Source: SPDF01 sp963812085 (GTDB lineage: Bacteria; Gemmatimonadota; Gemmatimonadetes; Gemmatimonadales; GWC2-71-9). Taken from it: DNA of 64,000 bases. Below are positions 41,361 to 49,999 of the stretch, piece after piece. The stretch's first letter is position 1; every line of letters starts with the position of its first letter. The stretch covers positions 682,001 to 746,000 of the forward strand of contig CAWETL010000003.1 in assembly GCA_963812085.1 (NCBI GenBank), read 5' to 3'. The notes under the pieces are model-generated. The model made no database searches. It was given only the letters and a program-made list of their open reading frames with translations, and had not been told where the DNA came from. The position numbers and the translations under genes are program-made.

Positions 41361-42634
41361 GCGGGCACCGGCGCGGCGAGCGCGTCCGTGAAATGATGGG
41401 AGAAGCGGATTTCCACCGGCAGCTGCGCCTGCAGCGCGTGCGCGTCGAGGTCGTCCATGAAGAGCCCGTCGTCGTTGACGCTCTCGGCGGGCAGCAGCGC
41501 GAGGTCGAGGTCGTTCCGGTCGCGGAGCGCGGCGAGGAACGCCGCGCCGGGGAGCAGCCCGGCCGTGGTCACCGAGGGCCCGAACAGGGTGTTCTCGAGT
41601 ACCAGGAGCTCGAACGTCGCGCCGGTGGCCTCCGCCAAGGGCGCCAGGACCTGGGGCATCAGCGGGCCCATCGAGGTCCCGGTGAGGACCGCCACGCGAC
41701 GGCCGGCCAGGTGGGCGAGTCCGGCGGCCCCTTCCCGGATGCGCTGCTGGAGGTAGCGCACCGACCCCACGCCGTTCTCCACCTGGTCGAAATCGTCGTA
41801 GGCCTCGGGGCCCGGCAGGGGGAGCCCGGCCCGCAGGTAGAGCTCGTCCGCGCCGAGGCACCACGAAATGCCCCGCTCCGCGCGGGACATCGCGGCGTGC
41901 CGCTCGACCAGCGCCACGGCGGCGGCGCACTCCTCCGCCGTCGGCTCGCGCACCAGGTGGTGCTTGCTGAACTCCGTCAGGCCGACCGGCACCACCGACA
42001 CGCTGAGGACGGACGACCCGAAGGCGTAGAGGTCGTCCAGCGAACGCTCGAGGACCGGGCCGTCGTTGACGCCCGGCGACATCACGATCTGGGTGTGGAA
42101 CTGGATCCCGTGCGCCGCGAAGCCGCGCAGCTGCTCGAGCACGTCCGGCGCGGTCGGATTGCGGAGGAGCCAGCGGCGGACGGTCGGGTCGGTGGCGTGT
42201 ACCGACACGTACAGCGGCGAGAGCCGGTACTCGATGATGCGCTCGACGTCGCGCGGCTTGAGGTTGGTCAGCGTGGCGAAATTGCCGTACCGGAAGGAGA
42301 GCCGGTAGTCGTCGTCGCGGATGTAGAGGGTATCTCGCAGGCCCGTCGGCAGGCCGTCGACGAAGCAGAAATCACAGCGGTTGGCGCAACGGCGGATCCG
42401 CGGCGGTTCCAGCCCCACCCCCATCGGCAGGCCCTCCGGCCGTTCGATGTCGAACTCGATTTCCTGCCCGTCGGGCTGGCGGACGTGCAAGGTGAACGCC
42501 TCTTCCGCGGTCAGGAACTCCCAGTCGAGGAAGTCTTCCAACTGCCGACCGTTGACGGACAGCAACTCCGTTCCGACCGCCAGACCGAGTTCCTCACCGA
42601 GGGAACCGGGCTCGACTGCGTTCACGCGAATCAT
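41357..42634 (-). CDS. DUF512/PDZ radical SAM-like protein
   Basis: Starting at ATG 42634 (AGGA 9 nt upstream) gives 425 aa. The upstream ATG 42679 is inside the predicted promoter zone. An N-terminal PDZ-like domain reads IRVNAVEPGSLGEELGLAVG and SVNGRQLEDFLDWEFL. Next is the radical-SAM-type cluster CANRCDFCFVDGLP (Cys-x3-Cys-x2-Cys), then the DUF512 domain ending in LLPAESVNDDGLFMDDLD. The family neighbours der in many bacteria. Its reaction is unknown. It heads the run to apt. Confidence 0.9.
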   Translation of the reverse strand: MIRVNAVEPGSLGEELGLAVGTELLSVNGRQLEDFLDWEFLTAEEAFTLHVRQPDGQEIEFDIERPEGLPMGVGLEPPRIRRCANRCDFCFVDGLPTGLRDTLYIRDDDYRLSFRYGNFATLTNLKPRDVERIIEYRLSPLYVSVHATDPTVRRWLLRNPTAPDVLEQLRGFAAHGIQFHTQIVMSPGVNDGPVLERSLDDLYAFGSSVLSVSVVPVGLTEFSKHHLVREPTAEECAAAVALVERHAAMSRAERGISWCLGADELYLRAGLPLPGPEAYDDFDQVENGVGSVRYLQQRIREGAAGLAHLAGRRVAVLTGTSMGPLMPQVLAPLAEATGATFELLVLENTLFGPSVTTAGLLPGAAFLAALRDRNDLDLALLPAESVNDDGLFMDDLDAHALQAQLPVEIRFSHHFTDALAAPVPA

Positions 42635-42683
42635 CCACACGTCCTGAGGTCGAAGCGAGGGAGCCCCGACTGGGCTCATGGCA

Positions 42684-42712
42684 AAGATGCACGGATCGTC
42701 TTACAATATCAA
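42684..42712 (-). promoter_or_regulatory. Putative promoter of the DUF512-der-plsY-gpsA run
   Basis: On the minus strand TTGATA (42707-42712) and CATCTT (42684-42689) are 17 bp apart. The start would fall near 42677 and leave a leader of about 43 nt with the SD for ATG 42634. Confidence 0.5.
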
Positions 42713-42775
42713 GGGTTAGGGCTTCACACCTCACGTAATGCCTCCAGCGCTGTGGATTGTGCCCGGGGCACGCGA

Positions 42776-42810
42776 AAGCCCCGTCCGGAATGCGATCCCG
42801 GACGGGGCTT
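42776..42810 (-). terminator. Terminator downstream of the 42848-43522 lipoprotein gene
   Basis: AAGCCCCGTCCGG (42776-42788) pairs perfectly with 42798-42810 around a 9-nt loop. On the minus strand the stem ends in CTTT. It separates the lipoprotein from the DUF512 promoter. Confidence 0.7.
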
Positions 42811-42847
42811 CGGACGCGGAACAGGTTCCGCGGCGAGTCGACGCGGG

Positions 42848-43522
42848 CTAGTTGGCCGGAGCCGGAGCCGGGGCCGGAGCCACGGTGGTCGTGGTCATCG
42901 TCGAGTCGGTCGCGGTGGTGATCACCAGATCGCCGGTGGCCGGGTCGATGGTGGCCACGCCGGCCTTGGTCACCGTGCCGGTCGAGTCGAACCGCTCGCC
43001 CCAGAGAACCGGGGAGGCCGCGCCGCACTGGGTGGCGTCTACGTAGTCGGCGCTCCAGCCGGAGCCGACCGGGGCCCCACGGACGTTGCCGGCCGCGAAG
43101 AGCGCCGTCAGCGTGGCGAGGTTCGCCGTGCCGCCGTTAACGCAGACCTCGTCGTCCTGGCCGCCGATGTAGAGGATCTTGGTCTCGTCGTCCCACAGGA
43201 AGGTCGCCTGCTCCGCCGTGCTGTCGCCGTCCACGTCGATCTGCTCGACCCAGGACGAGTCGCCCGCATCGCCGGCCTGCGCGGTGTTCTCCGCCAGCGG
43301 CCCGGTGCCGATGCTGGTGGCCATGGTGACGCCCTTCTTGGGGACGCCCGGCTTGGCGGCCCGAGCGATCGTCGTGGCGCTCGCGGGAGATGACACGACC
43401 GGCGACGTGACTGCCGGAGCCGGCGCCGCGGCTGGCGTGGCCTCGGGCTGCTTTTCCTTGCCGCACGCGGCCAGCGCCACGAGCGCCGCCGCTGCGAACA
43501 TCCGACCCTGCATGCTGCGCAT
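42848..43522 (-). CDS. Lipoprotein of unknown function
   Basis: The 224-aa product has a lipobox (AAALVALAAC, Cys about residue 20) after a short basic start; AAGGAG precedes ATG 43522. A low-complexity Ala/Pro/Thr/Val linker (KQPEATPAAAPAPAVTSPVV) leads to a compact domain at about 95-200: SWVEQIDVDGDSTAEQATFL, LWDDETKILYIGGQDD, AAGNVRGAPVGSGWSADYVD. The DVDGDST segment looks like a calcium-binding FG-GAP-type or EF-loop turn. Two Cys may form a disulfide. The C-terminus is again Thr/Ala/Pro-rich. Family not recognised. Confidence 0.75.
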   Translation of the reverse strand: MRSMQGRMFAAAALVALAACGKEKQPEATPAAAPAPAVTSPVVSSPASATTIARAAKPGVPKKGVTMATSIGTGPLAENTAQAGDAGDSSWVEQIDVDGDSTAEQATFLWDDETKILYIGGQDDEVCVNGGTANLATLTALFAAGNVRGAPVGSGWSADYVDATQCGAASPVLWGERFDSTGTVTKAGVATIDPATGDLVITTATDSTMTTTTVAPAPAPAPAN

Positions 43523-43649
43523 GTCCTGCTCCTTCAGATGGGTGAGTACTGCATTTGGGGCCTCCGGGACGAGCGCGTCGGTTCCCCACCCCGACGCGCA
43601 ACGGCCACAATATACTCGGCATCGGGCTGCAATGTGGAGGGTCGGCGCC

Positions 43650-44711
43650 CTATGCGCGGCGTCCCAGCGCCATCTCGACGATGAGCCGCAGCGTCTTGGA
43701 GAAGGAATGACCGGCCTCCTCCGCCGAGTGCATGAACGACACGCCCTCGGTCAGGTCCGGGTTCGGGTTCACCTCGAGCACGTGCACGTGGTTGTCCTTC
43801 GAGACCCGGAAGTCGAGGCGCGCGTAGTCCCGGCATCCCGCCACGCGATAGGCCCGGAGCGCGATCTCCTCGATCCGTTTTTCCAGCCGCTTCGGGATGT
43901 CGGCCGGGCATTGCGAATCCACGCGGTGGAACACCTCGGCCAGCGGATCCCACTTGGCGGCGTAGCTGATGACGGTGGGCGTGTCGGGCGGCAGGTTGGA
44001 AAAGTCGTATTCCAGCGGCGGCAGCATGACCGGCGGGTCGTTGCCGAGGATCGCGACGTGGAACTCCCGTCCCTCGATGAACTCCTCGACCAGCACCGGG
44101 GCGCCGAACTCCGCGAACACCCGTTCGAGCTGCGTCAGCAGCTGCGGCCGGTCGTATACCACGCTCGCGCCCGTGATGCCGGCGCTGCCGTCCTCGCGCG
44201 CCGGCTTGACGATGAGCGGATAGTGCAGCCCGTGCCGGACGGCGATCTTCGGCTTCCAGAGCTGGTGATAGCGGGGGGTGGGGACGCCGTTGGCCAGCAG
44301 CAACTGCTTCATCAGCCCCTTGCGGCGGCAGATGGCGAGGGCCATCGGCGTCGCGCCGGTATACGGGATCCGGTACAGGTCGAGGAAGCCAGCCACCGCC
44401 GGCTCGAGGTCGGCGTTATCGTAGAAGGACTCCACCAGGTTGAACACCACGTCCGGGTGGCCCCGGCGGACGAGCCGCTCCAGGTTGGCGATCTTGTCCT
44501 CGAGGTTGACGCCGCGGGCCTGGAAGCGCTCTTTCCGGAGCGCGGCGATGATCGCCTCGTACTCCTCCGCCACGGTGGCCACCGCGATGTCGTAGGCGGG
44601 CGTGAAGCCGAGCGTGGCGGGGTCCACGTGCTTCAGGGCGTCGTACCCCTCGTCGCTCACGCTGTTGTAGAGGACCACTACCGAGCCGCGCGTGCGTGCC
44701 GTAGGCATCAT
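43650..44711 (-). CDS. ATP-grasp ligase of the D-alanine-D-alanine ligase type
   Basis: The 353-aa product has an N-terminal preATP-grasp region with VVFNLVESFYDNADLEPAVA and LYRIPYTGATPMALAICRRK. The ATP-grasp core carries YPLIVKPAREDGSAGI, PVLVEEFIEGREFHVAILGN and DYARLDFRVS, with the metal ligands in VHVLEVNPNPDL. It differs from typical Ddl in lacking the usual substrate-loop sequence and in its position outside mur genes, so it may join another amino acid or peptide. It is divergently placed, 44 bp from a C39-like protein, suggesting a functional pair. Confidence 0.82.
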   Translation of the reverse strand: MMPTARTRGSVVVLYNSVSDEGYDALKHVDPATLGFTPAYDIAVATVAEEYEAIIAALRKERFQARGVNLEDKIANLERLVRRGHPDVVFNLVESFYDNADLEPAVAGFLDLYRIPYTGATPMALAICRRKGLMKQLLLANGVPTPRYHQLWKPKIAVRHGLHYPLIVKPAREDGSAGITGASVVYDRPQLLTQLERVFAEFGAPVLVEEFIEGREFHVAILGNDPPVMLPPLEYDFSNLPPDTPTVISYAAKWDPLAEVFHRVDSQCPADIPKRLEKRIEEIALRAYRVAGCRDYARLDFRVSKDNHVHVLEVNPNPDLTEGVSFMHSAEEAGHSFSKTLRLIVEMALGRRA

Positions 44712-44755
44712 TCCCTCATCCGCTTACCTTTTTGCAGCCCCGAACCGGATCGGAC

Positions 44756-45628
44756 ATGGGAATATACCCACAACCCAACATCTGGCAGTGCGGCCCCTTC
44801 GCGCTGAAGCACGCCCTCGTGACCCTCGGCGTGCTCAAGGACGAGAAGGAGATCAGCAAGCTGGCCGGCAGCCATTGGTGGCACGGCACGGACGAGCTCC
44901 AGCTCGGCCGGGCGGCCCGCCGGTTCGATTGCGACATCCTCATGATCCGGCGTCACCAGGAGGCCCACGCAAGGTCGGAACTCGTCCGCTATCTCCGGCG
45001 GGGCATCCCGGTCCTGCTCTGCGTGGACGAATGGAGTCACTGGCTGACCGCCGTGAACGTCGAGCAGGGCAAGTTCATCCTCCTCGACAGCCGGGAAAAG
45101 AAGGTGGTGACGATCGCCGACTGGCCGACGCTCCGGCGCATGTGGGTGTATCACGAGGACGACGAGGTGGACGACACGGTGGTCCACACCTTCTACGACC
45201 TCCATCCCGTGGTGCCGCGGGTCCGCCGGCGGACCAAGGCGCAATTCTCCCTGGCGCGGGCACGGGTGCTGCGCCGGGCCACCAACCGGCAGCTCGCCGA
45301 GTCGTGGGACGTGTACCTGGGGGACCTGCTGGTGCTGTGCCGCACCCGCACGCCCCTGAGCCGGAAGGTCTTTTCCCTGGGCGAGTTCTTCCGGCGTCAC
45401 GAGGAGATGATCATCGAGCAGGTCGATTACTGGCACGGCAACATCGATCACCGGGCGGCCAAGAAGCTCCTGTACAACCTGCACTTCGTCGCCGATACCT
45501 ACGGCCTGGTCGTCCCCGACGGCCAGGAAAAGCGCACCATCGCCGGCATCACCACGATCCTCACCCTGTGGGCGGCCTGGGCCCACGGCGTCTCCCCCGT
45601 TTACGGGCCCCGCCCCACCCGCCGCTGA
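44756..45628 (+). CDS. C39-like papain-fold protein of unknown role
   Basis: ATG 44756 gives 290 aa; the TTG start at 44732 is less likely. The N-terminal part shows the C39 active-site pattern IWQCGPFALKHALVTLGVL (Cys after Gln), then DEWSHWLTAVNVEQGKFILL with the His, and LDSREKKVV with an Asp. The catalytic triad of a bacteriocin-processing-type peptidase therefore seems intact. The rest (about 150-290) is a helical extension with basic stretches (RRRTKAQFSLARARVLRRAT) and no signal or membrane segment until a weak hydrophobic end. It is the only plus-strand gene in the right arm and diverges from the ATP-grasp ligase. Confidence 0.75.
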   Translation: MGIYPQPNIWQCGPFALKHALVTLGVLKDEKEISKLAGSHWWHGTDELQLGRAARRFDCDILMIRRHQEAHARSELVRYLRRGIPVLLCVDEWSHWLTAVNVEQGKFILLDSREKKVVTIADWPTLRRMWVYHEDDEVDDTVVHTFYDLHPVVPRVRRRTKAQFSLARARVLRRATNRQLAESWDVYLGDLLVLCRTRTPLSRKVFSLGEFFRRHEEMIIEQVDYWHGNIDHRAAKKLLYNLHFVADTYGLVVPDGQEKRTIAGITTILTLWAAWAHGVSPVYGPRPTRR

Positions 45629-45641
45629 CCCCGGAAATGGC

Positions 45642-45669
45642 GACGCCGCCCCCCGAAGGAGGCGGCGTC
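45642..45669. terminator. Bidirectional hairpin between convergent genes
   Basis: GACGCCGCC (45642-45650) pairs with GGCGGCGTC (45661-45669). It lies between the ends of the C39-like gene (45628) and the EEP hydrolase (45714). No T tract is present. Confidence 0.5.
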
Positions 45670-45713
45670 CCACGGCAGCCCGCGGGCATGGCGCCGCGTG
45701 GCCCGGTCACCAA

Positions 45714-46838
45714 TCAGCGGTCGTGTCCCCGCACCTGCATGACGTTGGCGATCAGCCCCGCGTGATCCGAGGGCCAGATCCGGTCGCCGGCGGAGTTCCT
45801 GATGCGGTCGGAAGGCACCTCGCCGTAGAGCTGCACCTGGCCGAGCAGCGAATGCCGGCCGCGGGCCTCGCCGAGGCCCCGGGTCCAGATGTAGTCGATC
45901 CGCTCGACGAAGGTGTTCCTCGGATTCGACAGGTCCGCCAGCTGGCAGCAGGAGTAGCCCCGGGTGCCCGGACGAAGCGCGGCCCACACATCGGTGAAGC
46001 CCCCGCCCAGCATGACCTGGTACGCCGGCGAATCCGGGTGAGAGTTGAAATCGCCCATGACGACGGCGGGCGAGGCCGTGCCCAGCGAGGCGACGATGTC
46101 GGAGATCTGCGCCGCGTGCAGCTGCAGCAGGAGCTCCTGGGGGCCGGTGCCCTCGGTGTGCGTGTTGGCGAAGGTGTAGGTCTGGCCGCCGATCACCGCG
46201 ACCATCTCGACCCAGCCCCGCTCCAGGTCCACTCCGGGTGCGACGACGCCCAGGTTCACGCTGAACCGGTGCGCCGACGACGAGAGCACCTGCACGCGCG
46301 GCGCGTCGACCAGCATGACGTCGTAGTCGGTCAGGCTGATGCCGGGCGCCGGCGTGGCGACCAGGTTCTGGCCGACCACCGCGGGCGTGTAGTGGAGGCC
46401 CCGGGCGTCGAGCGCGTCGAGGAGGATCTGGAGGAAGTCCTGGTGGATGCTGACGCCGAGCGGCGGGAGCTCCACGACCAGCGTGGAGACTTCCTGCAGG
46501 CCGACGACCTGCGGACGCTCCCGCGCGATCTCGCGCGCCAAGGCGTTGGCCCGGGCCGGGAAGTCGGTACGCTCCACCGTGGCCACGGCGGTCAGCAGCG
46601 CCGGGATGTCGTCGTCGGGGTCGGGGGTGGCGATGGCGGTGATGACGGCGTCGACGTCGGCGCCGACGTAGAGGTTCTGCGTCATGACCGTGAGGTCTCC
46701 CGGGCCGTCGCCACGCCCGAGCTGCTCGTCGATGACGGCGCCGTCGGCGAGCGCCGGAGCGGTGGGCGAGGCCTCGTCGGAACAGGCCTGCCCGAGGATG
46801 ACGGCCAGCAGTGCGAGATACCGCAGCGCGTGCTTCAT
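45714..46838 (-). CDS. Lipoprotein endonuclease/exonuclease/phosphatase-fold hydrolase
   Basis: The 374-aa product starts at ATG 46838 (AGGAGG 5 nt upstream) and has a lipobox LAVILGQAC. The EEP fold is complete: VMTQNLYVGAD (Asn), VGLQEVS (Glu), ANTHTEG (His), VVMGDFNSHPDS (Asp-x-Asn), DYIWTRG, and WPSDHAGLIANV (Asp-His). Such enzymes cleave phosphodiesters in nucleic acids, phospholipids or inositol phosphates. Export and lipidation suggest scavenging at the cell surface. Nearby genes do not narrow the substrate. Confidence 0.87.
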   Translation of the reverse strand: MKHALRYLALLAVILGQACSDEASPTAPALADGAVIDEQLGRGDGPGDLTVMTQNLYVGADVDAVITAIATPDPDDDIPALLTAVATVERTDFPARANALAREIARERPQVVGLQEVSTLVVELPPLGVSIHQDFLQILLDALDARGLHYTPAVVGQNLVATPAPGISLTDYDVMLVDAPRVQVLSSSAHRFSVNLGVVAPGVDLERGWVEMVAVIGGQTYTFANTHTEGTGPQELLLQLHAAQISDIVASLGTASPAVVMGDFNSHPDSPAYQVMLGGGFTDVWAALRPGTRGYSCCQLADLSNPRNTFVERIDYIWTRGLGEARGRHSLLGQVQLYGEVPSDRIRNSAGDRIWPSDHAGLIANVMQVRGHDR

Positions 46839-47046
46839 GGGGTCCTCCTGGATGGGGGCGGCTCCGGCGCGCACGATCGGCGCGACGCAGCCAGCATCAA
46901 TAGATCGGCCGCCACTGTAGGGGAATCGTGAGATTCGGATGAATCAGGCTTCGCCCCGCCACGCCCGCCCCGGCGACGCCCCCACGGTGACGCCCCGATG
47001 TTCGCCCCGGCCCGTCAAGCCGGCGTCAAGCGCCCCGGAACGCAAG

Positions 47047-47080
47047 CACCCCCGCCGAGCCGGAGGGCTCGACGGGGGTG
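47047..47080 (-). terminator. Terminator after tRNA-Gly
   Basis: CACCCCCGCCGAGCC (47047-47061) pairs with 47066-47080 (one mismatch) around a 4-nt loop, 18 nt beyond the tRNA on the minus strand. The rest of 46839-47098 contains no gene. Confidence 0.65.
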
Positions 47081-47098
47081 GTCGGTTCGGGACAACAG

Positions 47099-47171
<73 letters not shown>

Positions 47172-47252
47172 AACCTCCTGAAAATCGCCCCGGGACCCGG
47201 GGCGTGTCAATCGGGCGGCCGGGCCGGCGAGCGGCCCGGCGCGCGAGTTTCC

Positions 47253-48671
47253 CTACTTCGCGTGATACCGCCAGCCCACGATGCCCGTGCCCAGGCCCTC
47301 AGCCTCGAACGCGGAGGTCTCCCCGGGGTTCAGCTTCGGGATGACGCGCTCGCTCGAGGCCACCACCGCCATGTCCTTGTCGATGAACTCGAACACCAGC
47401 GTGACCGGGTGCGGCGCGAGCGGCTTGGTGTCGATCGCCCGTGCCTCGCGGCCGACCGCCTTCCCCGAGATCTTCGCACCGCCGCTCTGCAGCGAGAGCA
47501 GGTCCACCGTCACCGAGAACGGCAGCGCCTCGAGCGCGGTGTAGAGCTTGATGGTCTGGTCCTGGTTCTTCTCGAGCTGATACCCCTGCGCCAGCAGCTT
47601 CAGGCTGCTTTCGTTCATCGGGTCGATCGCGTTGAGCGCGGTGCCGGCCTTGACCAGCTCCGGGCCGTTGCCCGCGCCCAGGTAGGCGTTGGCCATGTTG
47701 AACAGCGCGTCGCGGTTCCAGGGCTCGCGCTGGACGATGCGGCCAAACGTCTCGGCCGCCTCCGCGTAGTTCTTGTCGTTGAAGAAGTTCACGCCGGCCG
47801 TCATCAGGTCGTCCGTCGAGACCTCGGCCCCCGCTCCCTCGGCGATCAATCCCCGCTCGATCTCCGCCGCGGCATCCGGCTGGCCGCTGGCCCGCAGGGC
47901 GCGCGCGTACCCCTTCTTCGCCTCGGTGTCGTCCGGCTTCCACTTGAGGTACTGCTGCCAGGCCGCCACCGCCTCGGGCCAGCGGTCCTGGTTGCTCAGC
48001 AGCGCGGCCAGGTTGAACTGCGCCTGGTCGCGGGCGTCCGCGCCCTTGGGGTCGGTGCCGGCCGCGTTGACCGCCTTCTGGAAGTAGACGATCGCGCTGT
48101 CCGGCTGCCCGGTCGTGTTGTAGAGCACGCCCAGGTTGGTGAAGGCGTTGGGTTCACCCTGGTAGATCAGGTTGGCCTGCTGAAAGACCACCACCGCCGA
48201 ATCGGCGTTCTTGTCCTTCATGAACTGGACACCGGCGTTGACCAGCGGGATCCAGGTGATCCGGCGCGTGGTCTGGATGTCCTTGGTGCAGGCCGGCGTC
48301 AACTGCTGCGCCCGGGCCAGCGCCGTGTCGGCGCCCACCAGGTCGCCCCGGTACAGGTAGGCGCGGCCGAGGAGATACCACGCCCCCGAGACCCCCGCCT
48401 GCCCCTTGCTGATGGCGTCGAGCAACACGCGCTGCGCCTCGCTGAACTGGTGCGCCCGCTTGGTCGGATCGCTCTGCTGCACGCCGGTGCTGAGGTAGGT
48501 CGCCCCGCTGCTGACGAGGAAGTTGCCCTTGTCCAGCCCGCAACTGGGCATCGCCCACGTGCCCGGCTGGGCCTGGGCCACACGCACGTTCGCCGCCTGC
48601 CCCTCCGCCCGGGCGGCGAATCCCGTCGCCACACCGGCGATCAGCAGCAGTCCGGCAAGCACCTTCCGCAT
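47253..48671 (-). CDS. Secreted TPR protein
   Basis: ATG 48671 has AAGGAG at 5 nt; the GTG two codons earlier is not needed. The 472-aa product has a signal peptide (MRKVLAGLLLIAGVATGFAA, then RAEGQA) and at least eight TPR-like repeats, such as AWYLLGRAYLYRGDLVGADT, AFTNLGVLYNTTGQPDSAIV, AQFNLAALLSNQDRWPEAVA and ALFNMANAYLGAGNGPELVK. A beta-rich C-terminal domain of about 110 residues follows (SVTVDLLSLQSGGAKISGKA, PVTLVFEFIDKDMAVVASSE). It probably scaffolds periplasmic partners. It ends the long minus-strand run. Confidence 0.82.
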   Translation of the reverse strand: MRKVLAGLLLIAGVATGFAARAEGQAANVRVAQAQPGTWAMPSCGLDKGNFLVSSGATYLSTGVQQSDPTKRAHQFSEAQRVLLDAISKGQAGVSGAWYLLGRAYLYRGDLVGADTALARAQQLTPACTKDIQTTRRITWIPLVNAGVQFMKDKNADSAVVVFQQANLIYQGEPNAFTNLGVLYNTTGQPDSAIVYFQKAVNAAGTDPKGADARDQAQFNLAALLSNQDRWPEAVAAWQQYLKWKPDDTEAKKGYARALRASGQPDAAAEIERGLIAEGAGAEVSTDDLMTAGVNFFNDKNYAEAAETFGRIVQREPWNRDALFNMANAYLGAGNGPELVKAGTALNAIDPMNESSLKLLAQGYQLEKNQDQTIKLYTALEALPFSVTVDLLSLQSGGAKISGKAVGREARAIDTKPLAPHPVTLVFEFIDKDMAVVASSERVIPKLNPGETSAFEAEGLGTGIVGWRYHAK

Positions 48672-48680
48672 GGTCACTCC

Positions 48681-49979
48681 TTAGTTGGCTGTCGAGGGCG
48701 GCGCCGAATCGCGGGCCACCCGATCCTGGGCGCGTTGCTGCGCCTCCTGCGAAACCTCGAGCGCGGGGCGCCCGGACTGGGCGGCCGCCGCGATGACATC
48801 GTCGTACTCTGGCTTCAACCGAACGCCGTCGGGTGTTTCCAGCACCTTGACCCGCACCAGCTGGCCTTCGCGGGTGGTCACCTCGACCTGTCGCCGGGCC
48901 AGCGTCACCCGGCCCGCCGTCCAGCGCCGGACCCCCGCCGTCGTCGTGTGCCGGAAGAGGACGGCGGCGAGCGCGTCGGCCACACCGGGTTCCGACACGA
49001 TCTCCAGCCGGAACCCCGGCCGGCCCTTCTTCGCCATCGTGGTCCAGACCTGCACGTCCAGCGCGCCCGAACGAAACAACTCGGCGCGCACCGGCTCCAG
49101 GTACTCCGGGCTGAGATCGTCGAGGTCGGTGGTCGTGACCACCACCTCGCCCGCCTCGGCGGACGACTCCGCCAGCATCACGCGCAGCGCGTTCGGATAC
49201 CCGGCCGGATTGCGCCCACCCGCTCCCCAGCCCGTCGCCAGGGCCCGCCAGTGCGCCGGCGGTGCCTCCTCGGTGAGCACCCGGAGCAAGGTCGCGCCGG
49301 TCGGGGTCGTCGCCTCGCCCGTGACGGGGCCGTTGGGGCCGATCTCGATCCCCTCGAGCAGGATTCCGGTCGCCGGTGCCGGCACCGACATCACGCCGTG
49401 CGAGGCCTGCACCCATCCCGACCCCACTGCCACCGGCCGCCGGTAGATCTGCCGGATGCCGAGGCGCTCGAATCCCTCGATGCCCCCCACGATGTCCACG
49501 AGCGCGTCCAGGGCCCCAACCTCGTGGAGCTGCACCGCGTCTGCCGGCACGCCGTGAACGCGTCCCTCGGCCTCTCCCAGGAGGCGGAAGGCCAGGACCG
49601 CCCGATCCCGGACCCACGCCGAGAGCGGCGCCTGCTGGATCCGTTCCACCAGCTCGCTCACCCGGCGGTGCGGGCCGTGGGCAGGCCGGTCCGGGTGGTG
49701 GTGACCGTGCTCATGGCCATGATCGTGCGCGTGAGCGGCCGCCAGGAGAGCCGCCGGCGCCTCCACCCGCCCGCCGGGGAGGCGCACCGTCACCTGGCGG
49801 GCGCGGAGCCCGGCCCGATCGGCGCTGCCCAGCTCCACCGTCACTTCGGGGCACCCGAGCCTGGCGGGCAGGCCGCGCAGCCAGTCCTCCCCCGCCCCCA
49901 GATCCACCAGGGCTCCGAGCAGCATGTCGCCGCTGATCCCGGAGGCGGGGTCGATGATGGCAAAACGGCTGTCATGCAT
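48681..49979 (-). CDS. larC: LarC-like nickel insertion protein (DUF111)
   Basis: The 432-aa product starts SRFAIIDPASGISGDMLLGA, the hallmark of LarC. It has a His-rich stretch (AHAHDHGHEHGHHHPDRPAH) suited to nickel binding, VQLHEVGALDALVDIVGGIE, ATTPTGATLLRVLTEEAP, and the C-terminal RPGFRLEIVSEPG region. LarC inserts nickel into the pyridinium-dithiocarboxylate pincer cofactor. In Lactobacillus LarC is made by a frameshift from two reading frames; here it is one open frame. larB, larE and larA are not in the window. It lies 9 bp before the TPR gene. Confidence 0.92.
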   Translation of the reverse strand: MHDSRFAIIDPASGISGDMLLGALVDLGAGEDWLRGLPARLGCPEVTVELGSADRAGLRARQVTVRLPGGRVEAPAALLAAAHAHDHGHEHGHHHPDRPAHGPHRRVSELVERIQQAPLSAWVRDRAVLAFRLLGEAEGRVHGVPADAVQLHEVGALDALVDIVGGIEGFERLGIRQIYRRPVAVGSGWVQASHGVMSVPAPATGILLEGIEIGPNGPVTGEATTPTGATLLRVLTEEAPPAHWRALATGWGAGGRNPAGYPNALRVMLAESSAEAGEVVVTTTDLDDLSPEYLEPVRAELFRSGALDVQVWTTMAKKGRPGFRLEIVSEPGVADALAAVLFRHTTTAGVRRWTAGRVTLARRQVEVTTREGQLVRVKVLETPDGVRLKPEYDDVIAAAAQSGRPALEVSQEAQQRAQDRVARDSAPPSTAN

Positions 49980-49999
49980 AGACTTGTAAATATCGCCCC

